A stretch of DNA of 57,654 bases from Treponema sp. (GTDB taxonomy: Bacteria; Spirochaetota; Spirochaetia; Treponematales; Breznakiellaceae). Shown in pieces: positions 9,203-18,735 of the stretch (positions are counted from its first letter, which is position 1; every line of letters begins with the position of its first letter). Location of the stretch: positions 1-57,654 of the forward strand of contig JAITSE010000057.1 in assembly GCA_031288005.1 (NCBI GenBank). The letters are read 5' to 3'. A program made the position numbers and the translations under genes. Below the pieces are notes generated by a model. That model ran no database searches. It was not told the origin of the DNA and saw only the letters and a program-made list of their open reading frames with translations.

Positions 9203-10402
9203 TTGACGTACACGTTCAGCGAGGGTCTTGCGCAGCTTACCGGGACGGCGACGAGGGATATTTTCAAGCTTTTAACGCGCCCGGAGATTATTTCTTTTGC
9301 CGGGGGGCTGCCGGCGGGGGATTGTTTGCCGGTTAATGCTGTCAGGGAGATTTCGGCGGAGATTTTTGCCGATCCCGCGGAGAGTTTGAAGTGTCTGCAG
9401 TATGGCGCTACCGAGGGGTATCCTGGGTTGCGGGAGTTGATTATCCCGCTGGTGGAGGATTTGGGTATCACGGGGATTGGCGTGGATGATGTGCTTATGG
9501 TTTCGGGGGGGGGGCAGGGGCTGGACCTTCTGTGCAAGGCGTTCTGCAATCCTGGGGATGTGGTTCTGGTGGAGGACCCTACTTTCCTGGGTTTCCTGCC
9601 TACGGCGCAGTCTTATTCCGCCAGGACTATTGGCGTCCGTCCTGGAGAGGGGGGGCTGGACCTTGAGGACCTGGAGCGGAAGCTTGTGGAGTATCGTCCT
9701 AAGCTGGTGTACTGTATTCCCAATTTTTCCAATCCTACGGGGAAGACGTATTCCGCGGAAAACCGGGCGGCTATTGCGGCGCTGGCGGAAAAATACGATA
9801 CGATTGTTATTGAGGATGATCCCTATGGCCGTCTGCGTTTTGCCGGGGAGTTTGTTCCTGTTATGAAGAGTTTCGACGCGGCGGGGAGGGTGGCGTATGT
9901 TTCCAGTTTTTCCAAGACTGTTTCTCCGGGGCTGCGGCTGGGGTTTGTTATCGCTCACCGGGATATTATCAGGAAGCTGGCTATTGGCAAGCAGGGGGCG
10001 GACCTCCACAGCAGTAATCTGACTCAGCTTATTATCAAGAAGTATTTGGAAAAGGGTTTTTTCTTTCCTAATGTGGAATTGAGTCTGCCGGTTTACCGGA
10101 AGCGCCGCAACGCGATGATCGACGCCCTGGACCGGTATATGCCGGGGGAGTTTTCTCACACGAATCCTGAGGGGGGGCTTTTTATTTGGGGTGAATTTGA
10201 CGCGCCTATAAATACGGCGGAGGTTTTCAAAGATGCTATAGCAAGAAATGTGGCCTATATTCAGGGGAATGTGTTCTTTGCCGCGAATCCTCCGGTGAAC
10301 GCTATTAGGCTGAATTTCTCCAACGAGGAGCCTGAGCGGATTGAAGAGGGTATACGGACGCTGGGCGAGGTTTTTAAGGAAGTTATTTCCTGCGGACGCT
10401 GA
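9203..10402 (+). CDS. PLP-dependent aminotransferase, class I/II (2-aminoadipate type)
   Basis: A 399-residue fold-type I aminotransferase of the LysN/KAT-like group. Visible motifs are FAGGLPAGDCLP near the N-terminus, the cofactor loop SGGGQGLDLL, IPNFSNPTGKT, IEDDPYGRLRF, and the Schiff-base lysine in SSFSKTVSPGLRLG. It should move amino groups between an aromatic or branched amino acid or aminoadipate and 2-oxoglutarate; the substrate cannot be told. The start is TTG 9203 with AGAGG upstream. Glycine codons are unusually often GGG compared with neighbouring genes. It stands alone. Confidence 0.92.
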   Translation: MTYTFSEGLAQLTGTATRDIFKLLTRPEIISFAGGLPAGDCLPVNAVREISAEIFADPAESLKCLQYGATEGYPGLRELIIPLVEDLGITGIGVDDVLMVSGGGQGLDLLCKAFCNPGDVVLVEDPTFLGFLPTAQSYSARTIGVRPGEGGLDLEDLERKLVEYRPKLVYCIPNFSNPTGKTYSAENRAAIAALAEKYDTIVIEDDPYGRLRFAGEFVPVMKSFDAAGRVAYVSSFSKTVSPGLRLGFVIAHRDIIRKLAIGKQGADLHSSNLTQLIIKKYLEKGFFFPNVELSLPVYRKRRNAMIDALDRYMPGEFSHTNPEGGLFIWGEFDAPINTAEVFKDAIARNVAYIQGNVFFAANPPVNAIRLNFSNEEPERIEEGIRTLGEVFKEVISCGR

Positions 10403-10457
10403 AAAGCGCCGGAGCGCGGCTTGCGGCAGGCTTTACAATCAGGCTTTTACTTTTTTT

Positions 10458-10515
10458 AATAGAGTTGTTCGTCGGAAACGCGGAAACTTCGGAAACTTGT
10501 TTCCGCGTTTCCGAC
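10458..10515. repeat. Shared 14-mer plus 17-bp perfect inverted repeat
   Basis: AATAGAGTTGTTCG (10458-10471) leads directly into a perfect hairpin: 10471-10487 (GTCGGAAACGCGGAAAC), an 11-nt loop, then the exact complement at 10499-10515. The same 13-mer precedes a GGAAAC/GTTTCC array at 51018. There is no T tract, so it is not an evident intrinsic terminator. It fills most of the gap between the aminotransferase and FIST genes. Confidence 0.9.
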
Positions 10516-10666
10516 AAACAAGTCCAATTTTGCAAGGTACAATTATCAGATATGGACGATTCAAAAACAGGATTTTGAAAATGATCAACACACTAATCCA
10601 ATACGGCTCATCCCCAAGGATGGTTTATTTTGGGGCGGATTCCAAATTAAATAAGAGGGCGGAATC

Positions 10667-11824
10667 ATGATTAAAACAATGACGGCTTTTACCTTTGAAG
10701 TTGACGACCCGGATGCGGCGGCGGCGGAAATTCTGGAGCAAATTGATCTCAAAGCTCTTCGTAAAAACTCACTAGGCATACTCACCTGCTTCACCGAATT
10801 CGCCGCTTCCGGCGTTGTTCAGGCTGTATGCGCGGCGTTGCCGTTTGACGCAATCGGCATAACCACCGCTGGAACGGCAGTACCCGGCGGGGCGGCAGAA
10901 ATAATACTCGGCCTTCTCGTTCTTACCAGCGACAATGCGGAATTCATCACCGGCGCGGTGGAAATAAGCGGCAAAGATATGGACGGCCATATCTACAGCG
11001 CCTACAAGGAAACCTGCGCCAAAGGCCCGGGTCTGCCTGTTATGATGCTCGCCTTTGTTCCCTTTATAAAAGACCTGGGCGGGGAAATTATAGTCCAAAG
11101 TCTGGGTAAAGCTTCCGGAGGTATACCCTTTTTCGGCTCCCTTGCTATAGACCTGTCGCCTGACTACAGCATAAACCGGAGCATTTACAATGGCAAAACA
11201 GAGAGAAACACTCTGGTATTCGCCCTTTTATACGGAGATCTGCATCCTTCCTTTTTCGTGGCCTCCATACCGGAGGATAAAATACACAAACAGCGGGGAG
11301 TCATCACAAAATCAAAAGACAATTTTCTTATGGAAGTCAACAATATGCCTGTTCTTGATTATCTCCAGAGCATAGGCATAAGGAAAAAAAACGGCGTTCT
11401 GCCGGCGGCATTTTTTCCGTTTGTAATAGACTACAACGACGGTACAAAACCTGTTGTCCGCTCCATCTACCTTATGACAAAAGAAGGCTATGCGGCCTGC
11501 GGCGGCGCTATGCCGGAAAACGCTACTCTCTCTGTGGGAGGCATAGACTACTATGATGTAATCCGCACCTGCGGCGAAACCCTGGAGAAAATTCAGCGGG
11601 AAAAGGAAAAGGGATCCTGCCTGCTCATGTTCTCATGCCTAACCCGCTATTTTGCGCTGGACGCTTACACCACCGCAGAAATGGAAACTGTGAGGGACAG
11701 ATTGACAGATTTTCCCGGCTACCTTTTCAGCTACTCGGGCGGCGAGATCTGCCCCGTGTATAACTGGAAAGGATATACGTCAAACCGTTTCCATAACTGC
11801 ACCTTCGCGGCCTGCCTTCTGTAG
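10667..11824 (+). CDS. FIST-domain sensory protein
   Basis: A 385-residue soluble protein built of FIST N and FIST C domains. The N-terminal half contains ALPFDAIGITTAGTAVPGG and TSDNAEFITGAVEIS; the C-terminal part contains KGSCLLMFSCLTRYFAL and ends SYSGGEICPVYNWKG, typical of FIST C. FIST domains are thought to bind small ligands such as amino acids. The hybrid histidine kinase begins 10 bp downstream, so this is probably its ligand-sensing partner or regulated co-product. No signal peptide or membrane segment. Confidence 0.85.
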   Translation: MIKTMTAFTFEVDDPDAAAAEILEQIDLKALRKNSLGILTCFTEFAASGVVQAVCAALPFDAIGITTAGTAVPGGAAEIILGLLVLTSDNAEFITGAVEISGKDMDGHIYSAYKETCAKGPGLPVMMLAFVPFIKDLGGEIIVQSLGKASGGIPFFGSLAIDLSPDYSINRSIYNGKTERNTLVFALLYGDLHPSFFVASIPEDKIHKQRGVITKSKDNFLMEVNNMPVLDYLQSIGIRKKNGVLPAAFFPFVIDYNDGTKPVVRSIYLMTKEGYAACGGAMPENATLSVGGIDYYDVIRTCGETLEKIQREKEKGSCLLMFSCLTRYFALDAYTTAEMETVRDRLTDFPGYLFSYSGGEICPVYNWKGYTSNRFHNCTFAACLL

Positions 11825-11833
11825 GAATAAAAA

Positions 11834-13588
11834 ATGGCGGTAAAAAAAACTTTCGATTCCACGGAAGAAGAAATCCTGTATCTCCGCAGGGAAGTAAAAA
11901 GCCTCACCCGGCAGGCGGACTTCGCGAGGAATACCCTGGAACGCATCAAGGCCGCATCCCTTGTCCGGGAAGAAGTAAACGCCATACTCCGGAACGAGCG
12001 GCTCCGCCAGGACCACACCATGAGCCTCATCCTTCAATACAACCCGGACATTCTCATCGTTTTTAACGAGAAGGAATGCGTCCTCTACTGCGCGGATCTC
12101 TTCCTGCGGGTTACGGGCATCAGGCACGCCGGACTAGTGGCGGGACGCCACTTCAAAGAAATTTTTGGACCTTTCGTTACCAGAGAAAAACTCAATGATC
12201 TCTCGTCAAAATTCCGCGGCTCCCTGCAAAGCGGCAAACCTCAAATACTCGAAGAAAAGTTTAATTTCAGCGGCAAGGGCGAAGAGCGGGATTATGAAGT
12301 CCTCTTTACCCCCATGTTCGGCGAATCCGGCGAAGTATACGGCGCAATTATGATCCTCCACGACACCACGGAAATACAAAATTCCATCAAGCGGGCTGAA
12401 GATGCCAGCAAGGCAAAGTCCAATTTTCTTGCCAACATGAGCCACGAGATGCGTACCCCTCTCAACGCCGTCATCGGCATGGCGGAGATAGGCCGCGCTG
12501 CTCAAGACATAGAAAAAAAGAATTACTGTCTTGACAGAATTAAAAACGCTTCCGCCCATCTGCTTAATGTAATCAGCGACATTTTGGATATGTCCAAAAT
12601 CGAAGCCGGCAAACTCGATCTTTCAATAACGGATTTTGACTTTACCGCCATGTTGAACAGAATTATCAATGTTCTTGCCTTCAAAATTGAAGAAAAAAAA
12701 CTCGTCCTCGATATGGTTGTAGACCCGGCCATCCCGTCGGTGATTGCCACGGATGAACAGCGCCTAGCTCAGGTCATAGCGAACCTTCTCTCCAACGCGG
12801 TAAAATTTACGCCTGAAGGCGGCAGCATCACCATAGGAGCAAAACTGCTCTCTGAAAACAAAAACGGCTGCCGTATTGAAATCATAATTGCCGATACGGG
12901 CATAGGCATCTCGTCAGAACAGAAAAAGAAGCTCTTCCATGCATTTGAGCAGGCGGACAACAGCATTTCCCGGAAGTACGGCGGCACAGGCCTGGGCCTT
13001 ATAATATCGAAGCGCATCGTGGAACTTATGAACGGCAGAATCCGTGTGGAATCTGAATCAGGAAAGGGATCGTCTTTTATTTTTACAATCCACGCCAGCA
13101 GATGTTCAGGAGAAAACGCCGAAAGCCCCTCCGGGAACGCCGCACCCGGCATAGAGAACTGCATTGAGGGATGCAGGATACTTCTTGCCGAAGACGTAGA
13201 ACTGAACAGAGAAATCGTGAAGTCCGTACTGGAACCCTCTGGAGCGATCATTGAAGAAGCCGCCAACGGTAGAGAAGCTGTTGAAAAATTTATCGCCGCT
13301 CCGGAAAGCTTCAGCCTCATTCTCATGGATATACAGATGCCGGAAATGGGTGGCTATGAGGCAACCCGGCTCATCCGGGCAGTGGAAGCGCAAAACGCTA
13401 AAACAATACCCATCATCGCCATGACAGCTAATGTATTCAAAGATGACATAGAACAGTGCATTGCGGCGGGCATGAACGATCACCTGGGGAAGCCTCTTAA
13501 CTTTAACCGCCTCATCGCCGTCCTGCGCCGCTACCTAGGACCTTGGGAACGGGAGCTTCCGGTCCAATACGAGGCCGGCGCTCCGTGA
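11834..13588 (+). CDS. Hybrid sensor histidine kinase with receiver domain
   Basis: A 584-residue cytoplasmic kinase without membrane segments. An N-terminal coiled coil (about 10-60) precedes a PAS-like domain (about 62-178), then HisKA with phosphoacceptor His204 (NMSHEMRTPLNAVIG) and HATPase (about 305-420, with N-box NLLSNAVKF, DTGIGI and GTGLGL). The receiver (about 446-570) has acceptor Asp499 (ILMDIQMP) and Lys553 (LGKP). No Hpt or output domain is attached, so phosphate presumably passes to a partner elsewhere. It is co-transcribed with the FIST protein, which suggests one ligand-sensing unit. Confidence 0.95.
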   Translation: MAVKKTFDSTEEEILYLRREVKSLTRQADFARNTLERIKAASLVREEVNAILRNERLRQDHTMSLILQYNPDILIVFNEKECVLYCADLFLRVTGIRHAGLVAGRHFKEIFGPFVTREKLNDLSSKFRGSLQSGKPQILEEKFNFSGKGEERDYEVLFTPMFGESGEVYGAIMILHDTTEIQNSIKRAEDASKAKSNFLANMSHEMRTPLNAVIGMAEIGRAAQDIEKKNYCLDRIKNASAHLLNVISDILDMSKIEAGKLDLSITDFDFTAMLNRIINVLAFKIEEKKLVLDMVVDPAIPSVIATDEQRLAQVIANLLSNAVKFTPEGGSITIGAKLLSENKNGCRIEIIIADTGIGISSEQKKKLFHAFEQADNSISRKYGGTGLGLIISKRIVELMNGRIRVESESGKGSSFIFTIHASRCSGENAESPSGNAAPGIENCIEGCRILLAEDVELNREIVKSVLEPSGAIIEEAANGREAVEKFIAAPESFSLILMDIQMPEMGGYEATRLIRAVEAQNAKTIPIIAMTANVFKDDIEQCIAAGMNDHLGKPLNFNRLIAVLRRYLGPWERELPVQYEAGAP

Positions 13589-13634
13589 CAGAGAGGGCCG
13601 GGAGGAATGCTGGTCTTTATCGCTCCCTTCATTA

Positions 13635-13640
13635 TATACT
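13635..13640 (+). promoter_or_regulatory. -10 box placed for a leaderless transcript
   Basis: TATACT ends 9 nt before ATG 13650. A start site 6-8 nt downstream of the -10 would leave a leader of 1-3 nt. No clear -35 box is visible. Confidence 0.4.
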
Positions 13641-13649
13641 CAGGTAGTT

Positions 13650-15008
13650 ATGCATCCAAAAATTATTGACTGCTTCAGGTTCTTCGCCCTCCTCCCGGCG
13701 GCCCTCGCTATTGCATTGTCGGCATCCTGTACAAAAACCCTGGGATGGGGTCTGCTGCTATGGTCTGTCGAAGAGCCGCCCATACCCGCGGGAACCATAC
13801 TCCCCGTGTATGTCAAGTCCAACATTAACCGTGTCTGGATTGCGGGGATTCCCGGTCTCTATAGAACCGTGGAGGGGTTGGACAAAATCGAAGTGCCCAT
13901 GTCCCGCCTTGAATTTGTGGGGCGTAGAGGAACGGCCAAAGCACGGTCCATGGATTTCTCCGAATACGCCCTTGCCTATGCGGAAACCCTTCAGGATGGT
14001 CTGCCCATTCGGGAGGAGCCTAATAACAGCTCCCGCCGGGTCTACCGCCTAAGGCTGGGGGAGGTCATAAAGGTACTAAATATTTCAGAAGGCGCGCCGG
14101 CCATCAGCGCTACAGGAGATCCTCTGCCCGGGGACTGGTACCGGGTTCTTACAGAAGAGGGAATTACGGGCTACTGTTTTTCTTACCGGTTAAGGTTCTT
14201 TGAGCATTCAGGCGGGCCCATGACGCTTGCGGCCGAGCAAAACGGCTCAGCGGAAGAAGACAGGGAACTGGAAAAAATTTTGTCCTTGGTCTGGTCTCCT
14301 CTATCCTACGGCGAAATGGTTTCTTCTGGAATCATAGATCTTGACGAGCTTGCAAAAGGCTGGCGTTTTTTTACAGGCCGGGATGACGGGATTGCCCGGA
14401 TATATATGCCTGAGATGGACAAAACTTTTTCTTATTCCCGCATTCGGCCTGACGGAAACAGAGCCTGGCAGTTCGAGGGGACCTCTCTCAGAATAGAATT
14501 ACGCTCAGACAACTCCCTGGCGGTTCAGTATTCAGGCGGAGACGGCCCGGTAAGGACCTTTCTTTTTACGGTCCTTGCCGCAGATATGGACGACATCATC
14601 CTTCAGGAGGCTGAAAGGCAAGAGGAACTCTTCCTGGCCCTCTACAATCACGGCCCTGTTTTCACAAGCGCCAACTACGGAACCCTCTCTTTCACCGGCG
14701 ACGGGGCTTTCTACTGGACGGACTACGCTATGCTTATACCCGCGGTTATCCCGGCCAGCGCCCTGGGCAGCGGGACAATCAGCATGGGACTCTTCACCGG
14801 GCCTAACATTATGGGAACTTACACCGGAGCCATGTCCCTCAAATTTTACGGCATTGGCGGCCCATCTGTTCCCGTGAATTTTCTCTACGCCTTTGAGAAC
14901 CAGGGCCTGCGCGTTGAATACGTGCCGTCTGAAAATATCAGCGGTGTAACTGTAAACCGCCGGTCTTCTTCCCCAACAATTATCTATTTCTACAGGACCG
15001 GAAATTAG
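13650..15008 (+). CDS. Lipoprotein with bacterial SH3 domain
   Basis: A 452-residue exported protein. The signal ends in the lipobox ALSASC, giving a lipid-anchored product. Residues about 105-190 look like a bacterial SH3 domain (GLPIREEPNNSSRRVYRL, then GDWYRVLTEEGITGYCFSYR), which usually binds peptidoglycan or peptides. The remaining 250 residues have no domain I recognise. ATG 13650 is preceded by a close -10 box rather than a clear ribosome site. The ABC-F gene starts 2 bp after its stop, so the two are likely co-transcribed. Confidence 0.8.
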   Translation: MHPKIIDCFRFFALLPAALAIALSASCTKTLGWGLLLWSVEEPPIPAGTILPVYVKSNINRVWIAGIPGLYRTVEGLDKIEVPMSRLEFVGRRGTAKARSMDFSEYALAYAETLQDGLPIREEPNNSSRRVYRLRLGEVIKVLNISEGAPAISATGDPLPGDWYRVLTEEGITGYCFSYRLRFFEHSGGPMTLAAEQNGSAEEDRELEKILSLVWSPLSYGEMVSSGIIDLDELAKGWRFFTGRDDGIARIYMPEMDKTFSYSRIRPDGNRAWQFEGTSLRIELRSDNSLAVQYSGGDGPVRTFLFTVLAADMDDIILQEAERQEELFLALYNHGPVFTSANYGTLSFTGDGAFYWTDYAMLIPAVIPASALGSGTISMGLFTGPNIMGTYTGAMSLKFYGIGGPSVPVNFLYAFENQGLRVEYVPSENISGVTVNRRSSSPTIIYFYRTGN

Positions 15009-15010
15009 AC

Positions 15011-17053
15011 GTGTCAGGATCAGAAAACAGGAACGCCTTTGTCCGACTTCAGGGCGTTTCCCTCGCTTTTGGAGGAAGGGACATACTGAAATATGTAGGC
15101 ATGAACCTTGCATCAGGCTGCCGCGCTGCTCTGGCGGGAGTAAACGGATCGGGCAAGTCCACGCTCATGAAAATTATCGCCGGCATCATTGCTCCTGACT
15201 CGGGCCTCAGAACCACCGGCAGGGGCAGCCGCGTCTCCTACCTGCCCCAATCGCTGCCGGATGGCGGAGCCTCTCTTGAGTGGCGGGATAATACCCTTAG
15301 GGAAGAAGCGGAAACGGCCTACAGAGATATACGCCTCATGCTTGACGCTATGGAAGAAACAGGCATAGCCCTGGAAAAAGAGCGCGAAAACGAAAACCGC
15401 GTAAAGGCCCTGCTGGAAGAATATCACAGACTCCAGATCACTGTAGAAAATTCGGGTTATTACAGCCGGGAGCAAAACATCGCCGTAATTCTCAACGGCC
15501 TGGGCTTTTCCGCTGCGGATATGAGCCGCCGGACGGATGAATTTTCCGGTGGCTGGAGGATGCGTATAGCCCTTGCAAAGGTAATTCTTGAAAAGCCTGA
15601 CATCCTGCTTCTGGACGAGCCCACAAACTACTTAGATATTGAGGCCCGCGTCTGGCTTGCAGGCAGGCTGCGTTCTTTTCCCGGCGGCTGCCTTATTGTT
15701 TCTCACGACCGCTGGTTCCTGGACGCCGCTGTTACGGAAGTTTACGAGCTTTTCAACGGCGGCCTGCGGCGTTACGCCGGAAACTACTCGGCCTATGAAA
15801 AAACCAGAGACGCGGAGGCGGAACTCCTGCTCAAACGCTGGTCCCTTCAGCAGGAAGAAATTGCCAGGACTGAGGCTTTAATAAACCGTTTCCGCTACAA
15901 AGCAAGCAAGGCCGGCATGGTTCAGGAACGCGTCAAAAAACTTGAAAAAATCGACAAGATTGAAATCCCCGAATCCTTAAAAAAGATAAGCGTTGATTTT
16001 CCTCCCTGCCCGCGTTCAGGCCGCACTGCGCTGACTATCCGGGGTCTTGGAAAAAATTATGGCTCTCGCCGGATAATTTTCGGCTTGGATATGGACCTGG
16101 AATCAGGCGAACGCCTCCTTGTGGCAGGACAAAACGGCGCGGGCAAGTCAACCCTTCTCAGAATTATTTCAGGTGGAGACAGCGATTATGAAGGCTCTAT
16201 GCGGTATGGACCGGGAATAGCGGCGGCCAGCTTTTTACAGGATGCGGCGGAAGCTTCGCATCCGGCGGAAGCTTCGCATCCGGCGGGCGTCAATGCTCTT
16301 ACTGTTCTGGACTGCCTGCAAGCCGAAGCCCCGGCGATTTCAAGCGGCAGACTCCGGGATATGCTGGGGGCCTTCCTCTTCCGGGGCGATGACGTGTATA
16401 AGCCGGTCCGTATCCTTTCAGGGGGTGAAAAAAGCCGCCTTGCCCTGCTCAGTATGCTCCTTAAGCCTCTGAATTTCCTTATATTAGACGAGCCTACAAA
16501 CCACCTGGATATCTATTCCAAAGACATACTCCTAGACGCATTGAAACGTTTTGCCGGAACCATAGTGTTTGTTTCCCATGACCGCGCTTTTATGGAAGCT
16601 CTTTCCACCAAAACCCTGGCGCTTAGCCCCGGTCCTCCGGGCCGCCCAGGAAGAGCGCGTCTTTTCTACGGCGGCTACGCATATTACCTGGAGCGCATTG
16701 AGCGGGAGGCCGCGGAGGCCGGGGCTTTGCATGAAAACAGAAAAGACGACGGCCCTGGGGAGGGAAATACGGACGGCGTTTCCGGAGCTAAATCGCGGGC
16801 CCTGGGCAAGCAGCGGCAATCTCTGCTTAGGCGGCTTGAAAGGAGGGAAGAAGAAATTCTCGCGGCCCTGGAAACTTTTGAACTTGAGAAAGCCGCCCTG
16901 GAAACGGAGCTTACCAAACCTGAAGTGTACTCGATCAGAGAAAAAGCCCTGAAAGTGAAACGCCTCCTAGACGCGGCCGAGGCCGCGGTTGAGAACAAGG
17001 CCCGCGAATGGGAAGCCGCCGCGTCTGAGCTTGAGAAGGCCAGATCAGGTTGA
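15011..17053 (+). CDS. ABC-F family ATPase
   Basis: A 680-residue protein with two ABC cassettes and no membrane part. Cassette 1 has Walker A GVNGSGKST (about 43-51), signature SGGWRMR and Walker B ILLLDEPTNYLD. Cassette 2 has GQNGAGKST, LSGGEKSR and FLILDEPTNHLD. A charged linker joins them and a coiled-coil tail rich in Glu, Lys and Arg fills the last 110 residues. The family acts on the ribosome in translation or antibiotic protection; the tail resembles Uup/YheS types. The start is GTG. Residues near 413-424 contain a duplicated AEASHP from an 18-bp tandem copy. Confidence 0.95.
   Translation: MSGSENRNAFVRLQGVSLAFGGRDILKYVGMNLASGCRAALAGVNGSGKSTLMKIIAGIIAPDSGLRTTGRGSRVSYLPQSLPDGGASLEWRDNTLREEAETAYRDIRLMLDAMEETGIALEKERENENRVKALLEEYHRLQITVENSGYYSREQNIAVILNGLGFSAADMSRRTDEFSGGWRMRIALAKVILEKPDILLLDEPTNYLDIEARVWLAGRLRSFPGGCLIVSHDRWFLDAAVTEVYELFNGGLRRYAGNYSAYEKTRDAEAELLLKRWSLQQEEIARTEALINRFRYKASKAGMVQERVKKLEKIDKIEIPESLKKISVDFPPCPRSGRTALTIRGLGKNYGSRRIIFGLDMDLESGERLLVAGQNGAGKSTLLRIISGGDSDYEGSMRYGPGIAAASFLQDAAEASHPAEASHPAGVNALTVLDCLQAEAPAISSGRLRDMLGAFLFRGDDVYKPVRILSGGEKSRLALLSMLLKPLNFLILDEPTNHLDIYSKDILLDALKRFAGTIVFVSHDRAFMEALSTKTLALSPGPPGRPGRARLFYGGYAYYLERIEREAAEAGALHENRKDDGPGEGNTDGVSGAKSRALGKQRQSLLRRLERREEEILAALETFELEKAALETELTKPEVYSIREKALKVKRLLDAAEAAVENKAREWEAAASELEKARSG
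16247..16282. repeat. 18-bp in-frame tandem duplication
   Basis: Two identical copies of GCGGAAGCTTCGCATCCG at 16247-16264 and 16265-16282 add six residues (AEASHP) to the second ABC cassette of the ABC-F protein. Confidence 0.9.
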
Positions 17054-17202
17054 CATAATAACCGGGGTAATTTTAAACTACCTGTGCTGATTTCGTCTGA
17101 TCTGCCGCCCGCGTCCTGATGGGCAGCTTTCGGCGGACGGCGGGGCGGGAAATATGTCAAAACCGGATTTCCCGCTAAATTTTATTTTTGGAGGATCTTT
17201 TG

Positions 17203-18498
17203 ATGGAAAATTTTTTTAAGCTAAAAGAAAAGGCCCTTACGGCCAGGGGAGAGATCCTTGCGGGTCTTACTACCTTTCTCACCATGTCGTATATACTCGT
17301 AGTGAACCCCGGGATGCTTGGAGAAATCGGCGGCGGCATGACGGCAGGCGCGGTTTTTACAGCCACCGCTATTGCTTCGGCCCTTGCCACCATTGTCATG
17401 GCTTTCGCGGCAAACCTGCCTGTAGCCCTTGCGCCCGGCATGGGACTCAACGCCTTCTTCACTTATACTGTCGTTTTTGGCATGGGCTATTCCTGGCAGA
17501 CAGCTCTTACCGCGGTGTTCCTTGAGGGCATTCTCTTTGTCATACTGTCGCTTTTCAACGTCCGGGAAGCAATTATCAAGGCGATTCCGCTGAACCTTAA
17601 AAAAGCGGTTTCAGTAGGCATAGGACTTTTCATTGCCCTTATCGGATTCGCGAACGCCGGGCTTGTGGTAAACGACGCCGGTACAATCTTAGGGCTTGGC
17701 GATTTAAGCGCCGGCGGCCCCTTTCTGGCAATTATAGGTTTCATCATCATCATGGGCCTTTCCGCTCTAAAAGTACCCGGCTCCATCCTCATAGGCATCA
17801 TGGCCGCCACGATCATAGGCATTCCCCTGGGAGTAACAACGGTTCCCCAAGGCTGGTCGCCCATCGGCAGACCCGAAATGCCGCTTCTCTTTCAGTTCGA
17901 TTTCTCTTCCGTGCTGAGTTTCAAGTTCTTCACGGTTTTCTTCACATTTCTCTTTGTCGACATTTTTGATACTGTGGGAACTCTTGTAGGAGTTACTACC
18001 CAGGCCGGGCTTATAGACAAAAACGGCGGTATCCCCAAGGTCAAGCAGGCGCTGCTCGCCGATGCCGTGGGAACTATTGCGGGCGCCGCGCTGGGGACCT
18101 CCACCGTTACAAGTTATGTGGAAAGTACAGCCGGCGTCGCCGCCGGAGGCCGGACGGGTCTCACCGCTCTTTCCACGGGCGTTCTCTTTTTACTGGCCCT
18201 GCTTCTCTCACCCCTTTTCCTGCTCATCCCCAGTACGGCTACAGCCCCGGCCCTTATCTTCGTGGGCTTCCTCATGATGAAACCCGTAACAGCGATTGAC
18301 TTTACCGATCCTGCCGAAGGCATCCCGGCTTTCCTTGCCATTGTGATGATGCCTTTCGCCTATAGCATTGCCGAAGGCATAGTATACGGGGTGCTTTCTT
18401 TTGTAATCCTCAAAGTTATAACAGGAAAATTTAAAGAAATTACAATTATTACCTGGATACTGTTTATCATCTTCCTTTTGAGATTTCTGTTTAAGTAG
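17203..18498 (+). CDS. NCS2-family purine permease (AzgA-like)
   Basis: A 431-residue membrane protein with about 12-14 hydrophobic segments. It matches the adenine/guanine/hypoxanthine permease branch: GLTTFLTMSYILVVNPGML near the start, ALAPGMGLNAFFTYTV, DIFDTVGTLVGV, and a second half with GTSTVTSYVESTAGVAAGG. It should take up purine bases by proton symport. ATG 17203 was chosen because GGAGG lies 8 nt upstream; a TTG at 17188 is too early. The 149-bp gap before it shows no riboswitch that I recognise. Confidence 0.92.
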   Translation: MENFFKLKEKALTARGEILAGLTTFLTMSYILVVNPGMLGEIGGGMTAGAVFTATAIASALATIVMAFAANLPVALAPGMGLNAFFTYTVVFGMGYSWQTALTAVFLEGILFVILSLFNVREAIIKAIPLNLKKAVSVGIGLFIALIGFANAGLVVNDAGTILGLGDLSAGGPFLAIIGFIIIMGLSALKVPGSILIGIMAATIIGIPLGVTTVPQGWSPIGRPEMPLLFQFDFSSVLSFKFFTVFFTFLFVDIFDTVGTLVGVTTQAGLIDKNGGIPKVKQALLADAVGTIAGAALGTSTVTSYVESTAGVAAGGRTGLTALSTGVLFLLALLLSPLFLLIPSTATAPALIFVGFLMMKPVTAIDFTDPAEGIPAFLAIVMMPFAYSIAEGIVYGVLSFVILKVITGKFKEITIITWILFIIFLLRFLFK

Positions 18499-18513
18499 AT
18501 AATCAGCATCGGT

Positions 18514-18597
18514 GTCTCTGAGTCATTCAGAGGCGTCTCTGAGTTACTCAGAAGTGTTTCTGAGTAACTCGGAGGTGTCTCTGAGATTGCTCTGAGA
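18514..18597. repeat. 21-bp tandem array, four units
   Basis: Units begin at 18514, 18535, 18556 and 18577 (GTCTCTGAGTCATTCAGAGG plus C and variants). The first three each contain a palindrome such as CTGAGTTACTCAG. The last is decayed and runs into GAGACC/GGTCTC words. The array lies between the convergent permease and tatD genes. The period matches the arrays at 1871 and 29776, but the sequence differs. Confidence 0.85.
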
Positions 18598-18698
18598 CCT
18601 TCGGTCTCCCAGTCTCAGTGGTCTCTTAGCGGTTTCAAGTGCGGGGAGTTTTTTGCGACTAAAAGATTCACAGTCACAAATAGTTCAAAAAACTCCAA

Positions 18699-18735
18699 GA
18701 GACATTGTGCGACCCTTCGGGTCTCACAATGTCTC
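18699..18735 (-). terminator. Long hairpin abutting the tatD stop, terminator-like
   Basis: On the minus strand the hairpin begins at the tatD stop codon: arms of 11 and 5 bp split by one mismatch, with a 3-nt loop GAA. TTGGAG and then six T follow. It could end the murB-tatD transcript, though the T run is not immediately adjacent. It also carries the GAGACC word of the intergenic repeat family. Confidence 0.5.

Noticed and set aside
9272..10159. 295-codon minus-strand ORF
   Set aside because: Shadow of the aminotransferase; arginine- and proline-rich composition with no motif.
17054..17202. Purine-type riboswitch before the NCS2 permease
   Set aside because: I could not find the conserved junction of purine or related riboswitches; only a GC-rich imperfect inverted repeat is present.
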